64,000 bases of DNA from Lonicera japonica (GCA_021464415.1 CM038467.1:47677715-47741714), one strand, 5' to 3'; positions 33,366-46,298 are shown, counted from the first letter of the stretch. Notes: generated from the sequence alone by a model not told the origin. A program made the numbers and translations.

Positions 33366-33394
33366 CACGTGCAACGCACGTGCACAAAAACTAG
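33366..33394 (+). mobile_element. Helitron-like 3' end
   Basis: Hairpin CACGTGC/AAC/GCACGTG (33366-33382), then CACAAAAACTAG, followed by T at 33395. A short GC hairpin about ten bases before a CTRR end, inserted before T, is the Helitron 3' signature. The 5' TC end is not identified. Confidence 0.5.
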
Positions 33395-33811
33395 TTTTCT
33401 TATATATATATATATATATATTTGTCTTTTCTTTCCCCCAAAAAAATTAATTAAGGAAAGCAAGAAAAGGAAAAAAAAATGAAAGAAAAATTAAATAGAG
33501 TATGCAGGAATGGAATGAAAGAAAAATATTAACGAAAAAAATTAATCTGGGAAAAAAATAAGAAAGAGTTTTTTACCATACGATGTCCAAATAACGAAAC
33601 ATTCAAACCATTAGTTAGAAAACATATATCTCTACAACTATCATTTTGAATCATGCATTTGGAGGGTCTAATCAACCATTGAAGCTGGGGATTTGCACAT
33701 GCAAGTGCCACTATTTTAATCCATGCAAACACCCAAATTCAGTTGCTAATTAGACCCTTGAGAAGCGTGGTTCAAAATGTGGCCAAAATATGAAAGTTGT
33801 AGAGGGATGCG

Positions 33812-35609
33812 TGACACGCCGAAAATACTTCCGTGCTTAGGTACCCAAGTGCAGGTTGTCAAGTTATAATACTTGGTAAGTCCAAGTGTCGAACCACAAA
33901 GATAGTCGGAAAGACGATGTGGTGATTACGAGTCCAAGGCTTTTTTAAGAGAATTTAATTGGTTGATTTTTATGATTGATTTTAAAGTCTTGCAATAAAA
34001 ATTAAAATGATGTAACAATAGATGAGAAAAGGCTAAGGCATTATAGAATTTATTTGTTTTGCAAAGTTAAGTAAAATCAATCTCATTCAAAGTTCTCAAT
34101 GCAATTCCTAAGTGTTGAATATTTTACCCATTTCTAAGCAAAAGGGTGTGGAGCAAAAGCAACCCATTCCCGTATAAATGCCATATAAAGAAAGGATGTA
34201 AGCAAATATCAACACAAGTGTATCTCTCATTTTTATCTTGTAACAAAGGGTGTGAAGCAAATGCAACCCATTCCCACATAATATCAACCAAGATTCAAAC
34301 TTAAAATACACAAAAATAAAAGGCTTAAATTTAAACTAGGCATTTAAGAACTCATTGTTAGTTTCCCCTAGGCAAATGACTTGATTATGAAAATGGCCAA
34401 CTACAAAGAGTTTAGCTCGATAAATCATAACATTTCATTTGTCTAAGATTGGGAGGTCTAGGTGGAGGTCAAACCGTCCTATATAGACTTATTTGATAAA
34501 TACAAATTGAATCCTTAAAATGATTAATGAATTTGTTTATGACATAAATTTAAAAGATCCTCTTTGACAATACTTTAACTAAGAAAATGATGAGTCTAAA
34601 AATCACATAAAGTGTAGAAAGCACTCAACATATCATTAAAGTATTTAAAGATTAAAATCTCAAATTTATGGTGTTTCCATGAATATCAAAGACTAATCAT
34701 GCTTGGCAATGAAAAGTATCTCATTCAAAGAAAGAATGGACATAGGCTAGTAAGAAATACACAAGTGTATCATCTCCTCATTAATGCTTGAGATCTATGT
34801 ATACAAGGCATACAAAGTCAAATCATCATATGAAAATTATCTTACTAGCTTATGAATGGTTGAAAAAATGGAGAAGATGAAGGATTCAAAAAGTATTTAA
34901 CAATACTAACAATGGAATGAGAATTGAACTTACATAATTAATGCATTGCAAACTTCATCTTTTAGCCTTAGCAAATAAATTACTCCATAATAAATGTAGA
35001 GACAAGAATTATCAAAGTGAACTCCATTTCTCTCTCTAGAAAAATAACTATTACAACCTCTCTATAAATTGAGAAATGGCAAGTAATGAAAGTGTTCTCT
35101 CCAACACAACAATGAAGACTATAAATAGGAGAGTTGTGTTGGATGCTAAAATAATAAACAATGCTTTTTATTTTTTTATTTTTATTTTTATTTTTATTGT
35201 TTATTTTTGGTGGAGAATTCCACTCTCTTGAATGCTCTTTGGTCATATGGAGAATTCCACTTTCTTTCTTTAATCACATGGACATTGAGACATTCTTTCT
35301 TGGATGCTCTTTAATCACATGGACATGGAGTCTTTCTTTCTTGGATGCTCTTTAATCACATGGAGACTTCCACTTTCTTGAATTCTTTTTGTCCATGGAA
35401 AATTCTAATATTGTATTAAATACAATATTTCTTGAAATCTAAAGACACCAAAATAAACACAAAAATATGCCTTTCCAAGCATTGTTAAATACAAAAGTGC
35501 TACGAGACTAATCGCGAAATAAGTTGGCAAACCGAGTAGTTTTAGAGAAATAAACGCGTCAAACAACTCCGAAAATGAACGTATGAATGACAATATTAAG
35601 CGTTTATCA
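33812..35609 (+). mobile_element. Solo LTR, TGACACGCC..TTTATCA, TSD ATGCG
   Basis: Starts TGACACGCCGAAAATAC, ends GCGTTTATCA, with ATGCG at 33807-33811 and 35610-35614. The paralogous uninterrupted sequence at 56632 (GAAAGTTATAGAGGGATATG then TCTAACCAACG) confirms the flanks belong together. 1798 bp without coding domains. Contains an approximately 107-bp internal repeat (GGGTGTGGAGCAAAAGCAAC at 34144 and GGGTGTGAAGCAAATGCAAC at 34248). Confidence 0.88.
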
Positions 35610-35689
35610 ATGCGCGTTCTAATTAATGGTACAAAGGGTGAGTCATTTCAATATCGCATAAGAGTGTTACAGTCTCGCAAAGTTGGTTA

Positions 35690-35880
35690 ATAAAAATAAA
35701 AGGAAATGAAAGTTGGCATCTCCTCCATTAGTTTTATTATCGGAATGTGATGGAGGTGTCAAATTGAAACAAACTAATAATTTTAGTATATATCAATTTG
35801 CAAAAAAAATAAAAAATATAGTTTAGGTGAGACATTGAAAATTGTTAAAGTGTCAAATTGGTTAAATACTGACCGGAGCT
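35690..35880 (-). repeat. Foldback right arm next to kinase pseudogene
   Basis: GTTGGCATCTCC..GAAACAAACTAATAATTTTAG..CAAATTGGTTAAATACTGACC is the right arm of the foldback family seen in intron 1 of the intact gene and repeats 42605-42800 nearly exactly. Confidence 0.65.
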
Positions 35881-36019
35881 TCTATTGATGAAAAGATTTC
35901 TCTTGAAATCTAAAATATATTTAAGCTACAAAGTGAATCATAAGCAAGCATGCATACTTCAATAATTGTAATTATAGATTTTGTAAATATAGTTAACAAT
36001 TTTATTTATCATTTTACAG

Positions 36020-37120
36020 GTAAATCAAACAAACCATTAGTTGCAGGTGATGTGTTTCTTTTTGTTAATTTACAGTGTGTGAAATTTGTTCGTAGCATGA
36101 AGTTTTTCGCATATTAACACATGCTTTTGTATATATAAATATGTTTGTGTGCGCAGTTTCTGTCTCGTGTTCTTTTCTTTGTCTGCTACTGGTCATTGTA
36201 CTCTACGTAGTCTGGAGCTCAAATAAAACAGACAAAGAAAACTAAGTAAAGGTTGAAATTTTTGTAGCAGATAAGGTCCTCAACAATGTCAAAGGGAACG
36301 GCGAAGAATTTATGAATGAAGTTGGAACAATTGGCAGAATTCACCATGTTAATGTGGTTCGTTTGGTTGGCTATTGTGCTGATGGATTTAGGCGAGCACA
36401 TGTTTATGAATTCCTATCAGATGATTCTCTCGATAATTCATATTTAATAATACTTTTCTCAAGTGGGAGAAGCTTCAAAACATTGCTCTGGGCATAGCAA
36501 GAGGGATTGAATATCTCCACCAGGGTTGTGACCAACGAATCATACATTTTGACATTAAACCCCACAATATCTTGTTGGACCAAAACATGAATCCAAAGAT
36601 CTCTGATTTCGGTCATGCCAAGTTGTGTTCTAAGGAACACAGTGTGGTCTCTATGACCACAGCTAGAGGGACCATAGGCTATATTGCACCTGAAGTGCTA
36701 TCTAGGAGTGTTGGGAAAGTGACGTGCAAGTCCGACGTTTATAGTTTTGGTATGTTGCTACAAGAAATGGTTGGAGGGAGGAAAATTACAGATTTTAAGG
36801 CGAATATGAACTAAGTGTACTTTTCGGAGTGGATATATGCTCGTCTGGATAAAAGAAAGGGCCTGCGGATTCGTATTGAGCAAGATGGAGAAGCTATTGT
36901 TATGAAAAAACTTATGATTGTAGGGCTGTGGTGTATTCAGTGGTATCCAGTAGATCGTCCATCCATAAAAGAGGTGGTTCAAATGTTGGACGGAGAATGA
37001 GAGAATATGACTATGCTGCCTAATCCTTTTGCTGCGGCTGCAAAGCGAACAAGAACAAATGTAGGCCCACATGGAAGAGTTGTTGAACAAGAGTTGTCAG
37101 TCATCTTAGGGTTAGAATGA
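36020..37120 (+). pseudogene. LRK10-like kinase pseudogene (second kinase copy)
   Basis: The microexon (36020-36046) is identical to that of the intact gene. The kinase exon (36157-37120) keeps the [11 protein letters not shown] and [10 protein letters not shown] boxes. Compared with the intact copy it has CAA to TAA at 36243, a 128-bp deletion at about 36257 between TGAA repeats that removes the glycine-rich loop, a short deletion near 36432 (after GATTCTCTCGA), CAA to TAA at 36812 and GGA to TGA near 36998. No exon 1 lies nearby; the relics at 26.5-27.6 kb may have belonged to it before the solo LTR at 29.2 kb and the one at 33.8 kb expanded the intron. Confidence 0.93.
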
Positions 37121-37738
37121 GAGTCCCAAGTTACTAAAGTTGGTAGTTATGAATTACTAGTCTATTAATTATTTTCTTATAATCATAAGCTTTGTGAGTA
37201 GTTTCTCAAACTTGTGCTTCTAACCATATATAAAATAAAATTTTTAACTTTCCATATGACCTTATCAGATCATTATCAGTTTAATGAGCTACAAAAAATT
37301 CAGAATTCAAAGATTGAAGACATATATAATGAAGCTGATATAGGCAATTTAAGAAGTTGCAAAAACGAGGATATATATCCGTTGGTATGTATAATTACAA
37401 CACTTCTTGGACGACATAGTACTGTTATTCAATTTTCATATTTTAGTATAAACAATACATAGATTTCCTTACTAGCTGTACAATTGACACTAGCAATCAA
37501 AGGAAGATGCATTTTATTAGGAAAATGTTAACTTGTTTGCCTTAATAAAAATACTGTTAATAAAATGAATGTGCTTATGCCCATGAGAGTTGTTGTCGCC
37601 CTAAATATTTGTGTTTCAAGTTTAAATTTTAGTTCAATTATTTTATTTTTATTTCTAGAACATGAAGAGTTTTTCAGTAATTTTATATGCATACTAAAAA
37701 ATGACCTAGTACCCGTGTAGTGGTAATTGTTGATACTA

Positions 37739-40700
37739 TGTGACGCCCCGAATCTCGTTAAGAGGATTTTACCTCCGAAAGCCGGTTGACCATGGTGCCG
37801 TACGCGACGATTGGTTTTAAATTTACAAACTAGAACTTTCAACAAAACTTTTCTTTACATATCATTACTAAATCATGTTCTTTCATAAAATTCTGGCATA
37901 TGGAGTCCATTTGCATAATAAAATCAACATGAGATAATAAAAGACATTTCATGCAAAACTTTCCACATCAAGTCTAAAAATAGAAATCACTCCACATATG
38001 TAAAATCTTTTATACAACTCCATTTGAATCATCGAATACATCAATTCCAAAGTCTATTTCATAACTTAAAGAGTTTACATACAAATACATATATATCTAA
38101 ATTTGTATACAACTTAGTCCTTAATGTAAGGACTAGGGAGTCGGTTCATCAACGTTAGAGGTTACTAGACTCCATGTACGTGCTGTCCCCAAAGATATAC
38201 CCGCAAAACTAGTTTGAAAAATGGGAGTGAGCCAAACAGGGGCTCAGTGGGAACTATAAGGTTTTGTATATAAAAATAGGTTCATCATCCACATGCGTCG
38301 TGCCGTACTAAAATAGTGTTTGCTACGATGTGTAATTCATTAGTTTATATGTTAGGCACATGCAATAAACTTAAAACTAATACCATGAACACCACATGAT
38401 CCCAATCCCCAAATATCAAATCTGAAATCATCCATAACATAAAATATATGATCCTTAACCAAAAATACAATGTGTTGGCAATTATAACGAGTTCCAATTA
38501 TCCTACGCTAAGTCTCATCTCAAAGGCAACCGAAAAATGGTATATCCCTTTATATGCAATGGGCTTTAACCTATTGCGTTAGTGGCTAAAACCACTAAAA
38601 AGAGGCTACAATCCTCGTATAAGGGTTCACCTCGGCATATCTCTAGTATAAAGCTTAACTAGGCTTAGAGCATTAATTCTCGAAAAACCCCAAGCTCTAA
38701 ACTAATCATGTCTCCTCAAAGTGAGCGATCTGCCTAGGAACTCGGTCCTAACTTGTAATTCATTTAGAGATAAACCCACGCAAGACATTTTTTCGGAGAT
38801 ATTTTTCTGGGGACAACACTCCAAATACTTAACAAGAAGAACACCCGTACAAGCACATTCCTCCGAGGATGGAACTACCTTAGGATCTTTCACCTAAGTG
38901 TAGGGTTACTACTTCCCGGAGCACACAGTCCCGTTGATAGAGCCACCCAATGTAATCCGCAAGCCAAGGAAACTATAAAGCGCAGGACTATGAAACTCAT
39001 CCGCGGGAAGGCAATATACATCAATATGATAATATAAACAGGCGGCTACCACCACATTGTACTGGGTAGCCCTTTCCCTTATTTGTTTTGGGTGGCTCCA
39101 CTCCAACTTACTGGGTAGCCCTTTCCCTTGTTCGCTTTGGGTGGCTCCACTCCAGCTTACTGGGTAGCCCTTTCCCTTGTTCGCTTTGGGTGGCTCCACT
39201 CCAGCTATAACTAGTACTGGTACTCAAACATAGCGACTACAACTAATTGCTGCTATAACAACAAATGGGCTCCAACCCAACACTAATGAAGGCTACAACC
39301 TTACGTAGATAATGGAGCCAAAACCTTAAAACCATGAAATAACAATAAAACATAGAAGGGCCAGCACACCAAGTGTTACTAAATCAATGCATCTTGTTCA
39401 TAAGTCTTGAACATTGAAATCTCATATATAGATATATTGTATACACATGAAATAGTGTAGATTACGTTTATCGGGTTTTATGTACGTAAAACATATATGT
39501 ATATCATATGTAGCTCAATTCAAATACTCTTTGTCTTGTCGTATAATAATATCATTGTTATACATGAATATAAACTCACCAAGTCCGTTAACTAGTACCT
39601 CGTCTAGAAATTCAATTCACAAACCTTTACCGATAGGGGAACTTTTTGATATATCAGTAAACCGGCTCCAGGCCGAGCACATACTATAATTTATAATTCC
39701 CTAACTTGCTAAAAACTTCCCCATGCGGCTTTCACGTTATTCCTCAACCAAAGGCATACTCAAGTATCGCCTGGCATAGTTATGGGCTGGCTCGTATTCA
39801 AAGATTTTTCTTAAAGGCAATCCATAGCTTATGTATCATGATAATATTATATATACTTATGAAATAAATACCAAATCATACTTTAAAACCCATGTGTATA
39901 CGATAATATACGCACATCACATTTTATTATTCACGATCATAATGATAAGTGAGGATTTCATACCAATCTTTAATAAAATTAACATACAATTAGGGGTTCT
40001 TGTAAAATTATCATCTTGGAGTCTTATATGATGCAATTAAACCAAAAATCACAAGAAATCAAACCTAAGCCCTATGAGCATGCAATTTTTGATAAAAACC
40101 CTAAGTTTGTTTGATTCAAGGCATATAAAGTGTAATCACTTGAAAAAGAGTTAAAGTACTAATGTTTCCATATTGAATGATGATATTCCACAAGCTTTGG
40201 AGTGTTGGAGGAAGCTAGAAACCTTGAATTTCGAAACCCTAGCTTAGCCTTGCGCTCCAATGGAAGGAATAATGGTGGGAGATGATGAATAGTGAAGATA
40301 TGGAGGATTTAGGGCTTGAATCTTACATATTGGTGTAGAGATCACATGGACACTCAAGGATATCCTCTCCCTCTCTCTCTAGAACCCTCTAGATAGGTTT
40401 GGGGTGTATGGGTCGAAGTTGTAGAAAAAATGAAAGAAAAATCGAGTAAAATTTGGTCAAAATTCGACTTTATGGCACCAACATCGATCTTGGGAGCTCT
40501 TAGCCAAGATTTTCACCCTCCAAGATAGCCCAAGATCGATCTTGGAACCATTGCAATAAGTTCATCTAGTTTTTGGCTTCTCGAACCCCCAAGATGCTGG
40601 AATCTCGTTCCGGGCCAAACACAGAAGTTGTAAAGGAAAATGGTACGGAACTTTAGGTGCTGACAGGAACTCATTTTGATATCTAATGAAGAAGTTATGG

Positions 40701-40945
40701 CCTCCCAAAGTTGGCCACAAATTTAGAAATCTCGAAAAATCAAAACTTGTGATTTTTGCATCGATTTCAATTCGAGCCATCCGAATAACGAAACGATTGA
40801 TCCCTCAATCTTCTTATGCCTAATATGACATGTCAAAAGTGTTATGTCTATTACGTAGAGTCCAAAACCAAGATTTCACACTGTATCAATAGTTAACGAA
40901 GCTTAAGACAAGAATAAAGTCGAAATATGGAACACAGGTATTACA
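37739..40945 (-). mobile_element. Solo LTR (minus strand), TGTAATACC..GGGGCGTCACA, TSD TACTA
   Basis: Plus strand reads TGTGACGCCCCG..GGTATTACA, flanked by TACTA at 37734-37738 and 40946-40950. The uninterrupted paralogous site is at about 24513-24530 (GATACTATATAGGTATAATT). 3207 bp, no coding domains. Related to the 29196 element but with its own internal repeats. Inserted in the 3' flank of the second kinase copy, splitting it from its downstream fragment. Confidence 0.88.
39058..39205. repeat. 49-bp tandem repeat, three units, inside the solo LTR
   Basis: ACTGGGTAGCCCTTTCCCTT..TTTGGGTGGCTCCACTCCA occurs at about 39060, 39109 and 39158. This gives a repetitive minus-strand frame that is not a gene. 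Confidence 0.85.
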
Positions 40946-41061
40946 TACTAGGTATAATTTTAAAGCAATTTTAGACTGTGATGGAGTTTAGTTGAATTGA
41001 CAAAGTTCATGTTCTTTTCGCAAAGATCCATAGTTCAAAACCCACGGCAAATTAGTTTTTT

Positions 41062-41290
41062 CCCAATTGCAAGTTTTGCCTCTGGAATATTATGTTCTTC
41101 AACTAGAGCTGCAATTGACGTAATGGTATCTGATAAGCAAGATCTAGGTGACAAAGCAACACAACCACCCAATTCAAGAAGTGCCTCTTTTAATTTTGCT
41201 TTTAATTGGCCATGAAAATTCTGAGGCCATATCCTTGAGCCTGTGATTTAGTGTATCATCATTATCTACCAAAGAAAAAGATCCAAACAA
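41062..41290 (-). pseudogene. Unrecognised coding fragment, copy 2 of 3
   Basis: The minus strand encodes GSFSLVDNDDTLN, KDMASEFSWPIKS, LLELGGCVASLPRSCLSDTI and LVEEHNIPEAKLAIG, continuous except for small changes. It lies in the 3' flank of the second kinase copy, beyond the solo LTR, as in the first unit. Confidence 0.5.
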
Positions 41291-41587
41291 AAAAATAAAT
41301 TCGATCAATAAACCAAAAATGTGCATATGTTAAAATTTGACTCTTAATTTGTTCATTTTTAAATAAAGTGCCCAAATTGTACATTACCCAAAATGAAAAA
41401 AAAAAATAAAGTACAATGTTTCTAATGTCGAAAAAATTGTACATTACCTAATTTGTCAAAATGGGTAAAGTACATTATATTTTTTGGTAATTTACCCTTA
41501 AAGTAAGTAGAGAGAAGACAAATTTTTCTTCTCTTTCAAAATGTAAGATTAGAACATTGAAATTACTAGTTTCATCTTCAAAACCAA

Positions 41588-42600
41588 TCTATATTATAAA
41601 ACATCAAATTTGACTAAATCTATTTTTAAAAAGTATGAAAATCTAATGGTTAAAAATATACATGTTATAGTGTGCATTAAAAATATACATGTTGGATGAG
41701 TTTTATACACACATCAAGATGTCACATCAAAGTTAAAACACTCACACCAATAATATACACACAATATATTCTCACACACCAATAATTTTTTCTATATTAA
41801 AAATGCCATAACTTAAAATAAAAAATTTTAAATTTAATAAAAATTTAATATTTAAAATCTACTAATCAAGATCAATTAAACAAGATCCATCATGACTATA
41901 GAATTATGTTAAAAAACATAAAAAATTATTGAGTAACATTTAACACCAATAATATATACAAAATAAATTCTCACACACTAATAAATTTTTTCATAACTGA
42001 ATAAAAAATTCAAAATTTAATATTTAATATTTAAACTCTACTAATCAAGAAATTTAATAAAAATTTAATATTTAAATATACTAATCAAGACCATTTAAAC
42101 AAGATTCATCTTAATATTTAATAAAAATTCAATATTTAAAATCTACTAATCAAGGTCAATTAAACGAGATCCATCATGACTATAGAATTATGTAAAATAT
42201 TTAATAAAAATTATTGAGTAACATTTAAGGACGTACTTTATATATCCGTATATTATTGGTCATCTTAGTATATCATTTTTAGGAGTATTCACAATATATT
42301 AGTCAAAATTTTGAACTATTTTCAAATCATACCAACAGACATGATTGAATTATTTTCACATATAACATTGAGTTTAATTTGTTAAAAACTTATTTTTCTA
42401 AGATCAAAATAAGGTCAAAAAATATGATTAAAAGATTCTTTAAAAATTAAAAAAAAGTCAGTCAAATTCGGTCTACTTTTAGTTTTTGTGAAATGAAGAT
42501 ATATTGAACCTAAGTTTGTCGATTTAGATTCGTCACATGTTACTTCTTTTAGTTCTTATATATTTAATATACCGTGCTGGATGGCACGAGTATACCCTAG
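41588..42600 (+). mobile_element. Non-autonomous Helitron-like element
   Basis: Starts TCTATATTATAAAACATC after A (41587). Ends with hairpin CGTGC/TGGATG/GCACG (42573-42588), then AGTATACCCTAG before T (42601). TC start, CTAG end, hairpin and A/T insertion without target duplication are Helitron traits. 1013 bp, no Rep/helicase. The right flank continues the foldback arm exactly as at 35690, showing where it landed. Interior has repeated CTACTAATCAAGA..ATTTAATAAAAATT phrases. Confidence 0.75.
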
Positions 42601-42937
42601 TATTTTAATAAAAATAGAGGGAAATGAAAGTTGGCATCTCCTTCATTAGTTTTATTATCGGAATGTGATGGAGGTGTCAAATTGAAACAAACTGATAATT
42701 TTAGTATATATCAATTTGCAAAAAAATAAAAAATATAGTTTAGGTGACACATTGGAAATTCTTAAAGTGTCAAATTGGTTAAATACTGACCGGAGGTTCT
42801 ATTGATAACAAGATTTCTCTTGAAATCTAAAATATATTTAAGCTACAAAGTGAATCATAAGCAAACATGCATACTTCAATAATTGTAATTATAGATTTTG
42901 TAAATATAGCTAACAATTTTATTTTATCATTTTACAG

Positions 42938-44173
42938 GTAAATCAAACAAACCATTAGTTGCAGGTGAAGTGTTTTTTTTTCTTAATTTACAATGTGTGA
43001 AATTTGATCGTAGCATGAAGTTTATTACTTACTAATACTTGCTTATATATATATATATATGTTTATGTGTGAAGGTGAGGTCTTGGGTTTTTTTCTTTTT
43101 CTGCTACTGGTCATTGTGCTCTACATAGTCTGAAGCTCAAATAAAACAGACAAAGAGAATTAACCAAGTAAAGGTTAAAAAGTTCTTGGCAGATTACAGA
43201 GCTCTCAAGCCTGCAAGATATTCTTATGCAGATATCAAAAGGATAACCGATCAGTTCAAGGATAAATTAGGTGAAGAAGGTTACGGAACAATGTACAAAA
43301 GAAAGCTTTCCGATGAAATTTTTGTAGCAGTTAAGGTCCTCAACAATGTCAAAGGGAACGGTGAAGAATTTATTAATGAAGTTGGAACAATTGGCAGAAT
43401 TCACCACGTTCATGTGGTTCGTTTGGTTGGATACTGTGCTGATGAATTTAGGTGAGCTCTTGTTTATGAATTCCTACCCTATGATCTCTCGAAAAGTTCA
43501 TATTTAACAATACTTTGCTCATGTGGGAGAAGCTTCAAGACATTGCTCTGGGCATAGCAAGTGTGATTGAATATCTACACCAGAGGTGTGACCAACGAAT
43601 CGGAAATTTTGACATTAAACCCCACAATATCTTGTTGGAGCAAAACATGAATCCAAAGATCTCTGATTTCGGTCATGCCAAGTTGTGTTCCAAGGAACAC
43701 AGTGCGGTCTCTATGACCATAGCCAGGGGGACCATGGACTATACTGCACCCAAAGTGTTATCTAGGAGTGTCTGGAAAGTGTCGTGCAAGTCTGACATTT
43801 ATAGTTTCGGTATGTTGTTGCTAGTAATGGTTGGAAGGAGGAAAAATACCAACATTAAGGTGAATACGAACCAAGTGTACTTTCCGGAGTGGATCTATGA
43901 TCAGAATAAAGGAAAAGAACTGCAGATTCGTATTGAGGAAGATGGAGATGCTATTGTTATGAAAAACTTACGATCGTAGGGCTGTGGTGTATTCAATGGT
44001 ACCCAGTAGATCGTCCGTCCATGAAAGAGGTGGTTCAAATGTTGGAAGGAGGAGTGAATATGAGTATGCCGCCTAATCCTTTTGCTGCGGCAACAAAGGG
44101 AACAAGAGCACATGCAGGCCCACATGGAAGAGTTGTTGAACAAGAGTCATCAGTCATCTTAGAGTTAGAGTGA
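42938..44173 (+). pseudogene. LRK10-like kinase pseudogene (third kinase copy)
   Basis: The microexon (42938-42964) is identical to the intact gene. The kinase exon (43075-44173) has acceptor GAAG instead of GCAG. It carries TGG to TGA in the transmembrane region (43131), an indel before the kinase (near 43157), CGA to TGA at 43453, an indel near 43480 and a base loss in an A run near 43963. Catalytic-loop HFD has become NFD and APE has become APK, so the enzyme would be dead even if read through. No ectodomain exon lies upstream. Confidence 0.93.
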
Positions 44174-44649
44174 AAGTCCCATGATACTAAAATGGGCAGT
44201 CATGATTACATGTATATTACTTATTTTCTTATAATCATAGGCTTTGTGAGTAGTTTCTCAAAGTTGTACTTCTGAGCATATATACAATAAAATTATTGAC
44301 TTTCCATTCAACCTTATCAAATCATTATTAGTTTAATGAGCTACAAAAATTTCAGATTACAAAGACTGAAGACATAAATGAAGCTCAGGTAATTTAAAAT
44401 GTTCCAAAAAAGAGGATACATACCCATCGGTAAATATAATTGCAACACTTTTTGGATGACATAGTACTGTTATTCAAGTTTTGTATTGTAGTATAAACAA
44501 AATATAGATTTTTATACTGGCTGTACAATTGACATTTACAATGAACAGAAGCTACATTTTACTAGGAAAATGCTAACATGTTTACCTTAGTGAAAATACA
44601 GTTGACAAAAAGAATGTGCTTATGCACGAGAGTCGGTGTCGCACTAAAT

Positions 44650-45235
44650 ACATGGGGGGACCTTTTCTAGATACTCGGTTGTTGAGGATACTTCCTAAAA
44701 CTGAGAGACTGCGCGGAATGGCTGTTCGAGTATAAAAAACTAACAGCGGAGCAGTAGACCTAGTTGAATGCATAGAAGCCGACACACAAAAGAAGAGACA
44801 TCTCAGATCAGCTAGAGTATGAGTATGCTAAAAATAAAGATATGTGTTGCAGAGTAGTTTGTCTAATCCGAACAGAAAACCATAGAAGTCAGAGGATCAA
44901 GATATGAAATGTAGCTAATAATGGAGACAAATACAATGAGAGAATACGAATGAGGTGGATGGAGAAACTTATTGTTTCCTCGTTCTTTGTTTGAATAACA
45001 CAGGGGAACTAAGGTCATTATAACACAAAAAGTTCTCGATGAATCTTCAATACTCGTATACCTGGATCCACAGCAGTTCCGCTTTGCAACTTAAAGCAAG
45101 AAAGTCGCCTGGGCCTACCTATCCTATGGATATCCAGCTCCTTATCAAAACCCGACATTCATCACTTATTTCATAACTAAACCATTCTTCATCAAACAAA
45201 CATACACTTAAGATAGTTTCAAGTGTATGATATAT
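44650..45235. other. Unidentified insertion in the third unit's 3' flank
   Basis: Relative to the first unit (24360-24400, GTTGTCGCTCTAAATA then TTTGTGTTTCAAG), this copy holds about 590 extra bases starting ACATGGGGGGACC and ending near GTATGATATATATG. More GC than its surroundings; no coding or terminal motif recognised. Confidence 0.4.
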
Positions 45236-45599
45236 ATGTAATTTCAGGTTCAAATTTTAGTTCAATTATTATTATTTTTTTTCTAAAGCATGAAGGGTAA
45301 TTCAGTAATTTCATGTGTATACGAAAAAAATGACCTGATGCATGTGCAGTGTTAATTCTTCATAACAGGTATATTTTTAAAACTATTTTAGACTATGTGA
45401 TGGTGTTTGGTTGAATAGTTAAAGTGCATGTTCATGTCGCAAAGATCCTTGGTTCAAACCTCATGGCAATTTGGTTTTTTTTCGAAATCAGCTAAGGATA
45501 ATATTGAGCCATGTTTCCGTTTTGGCACAAAATTGATGTACCAAATCTCCCCATATTAAGAAACTTTTATTCTTGACCGTCGATTACGTTGAAATTAAA

Positions 45600-45930
45600 G
45601 AAAAATGTTATAAGTGAAACTGAGATTGAATACACACCCTTGGATAGACGTGTATAGCAAGGGAAAAGCTCTAACTCCAGCAGCAAGTCCAACTTTTGCC
45701 TCAGGAATATTCTGCTCTTCAACTAGACCTGCAATTGACTTAATGGTATCCGAAAAGCAAGATCTGGGTGATGAAGCAACACAACCACCCAATTCAGGAT
45801 GCGCCTCTTTTATTCTCCTAATTGGCCACGGAAATTCTAAGGGCATATCCTTGAGCTGGAGATTTAGTGTATCATCATTATCTACCAAAGAAAAAGATCC
45901 AAGGCAAAAGGAAATTTTATCAATAGATGG
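45600..45930 (-). pseudogene. Unrecognised coding fragment, copy 3 of 3 (longest)
   Basis: The minus-strand frame is open: FCLGSFSLVDNDDTLNLQL, KDMPLEFPWPIRR, HPELGGCVASSPRSC, IKSIAGLVEEQNIPEAKV, GLAAGVRAFPLLYTSIQ. The C-terminal extension (GLAAGVRAFPLLYTSIQ) is missing from the other two copies. Open for over 100 codons, it may still be translated as part of a larger gene, but no start, splice site or family is recognised. Confidence 0.5.
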
Positions 45931-46298
45931 CACCAACACCCAATTGTATATTAACAAGAAAAGCATCAGATATGAAGTCCTTCGTCCATCCCATATAAGG
46001 AACACATTTTCCTTATTGAGACGTCTCAAATTAAAAGACATGCATCAAATCTTACGATAGTAAATAAGTTTTATCTTGATCATTGGCTCTTAATTTGAGA
46101 CAGAGGGAGTAACAGGGGTATCCAGTAGCATGAAAGTAAACATTTGCTTAAAAGGCCTGTATTTTAAGCGTACGGGTTCGACAAGAAAAAAGTAATTACT
46201 AAAAGTAAAATAGAAATAAGACGCAAAGAAGATAATGTAAGTGAAAGGTCAAATTCATTGCTTGAATAATATAATCACAACCTGTCATGCTACAAAGA

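Noticed and set aside
38909..39199. 96-codon minus-strand ORF with repeated WSGATQSEQGKG-like units
   Set aside because: Product of the 49-bp tandem repeat in a solo LTR.
45614..46060. 148-codon plus-strand ORF
   Set aside because: It is antisense to the conserved minus-strand fragment, whose protein sequence is the one preserved among the three copies.
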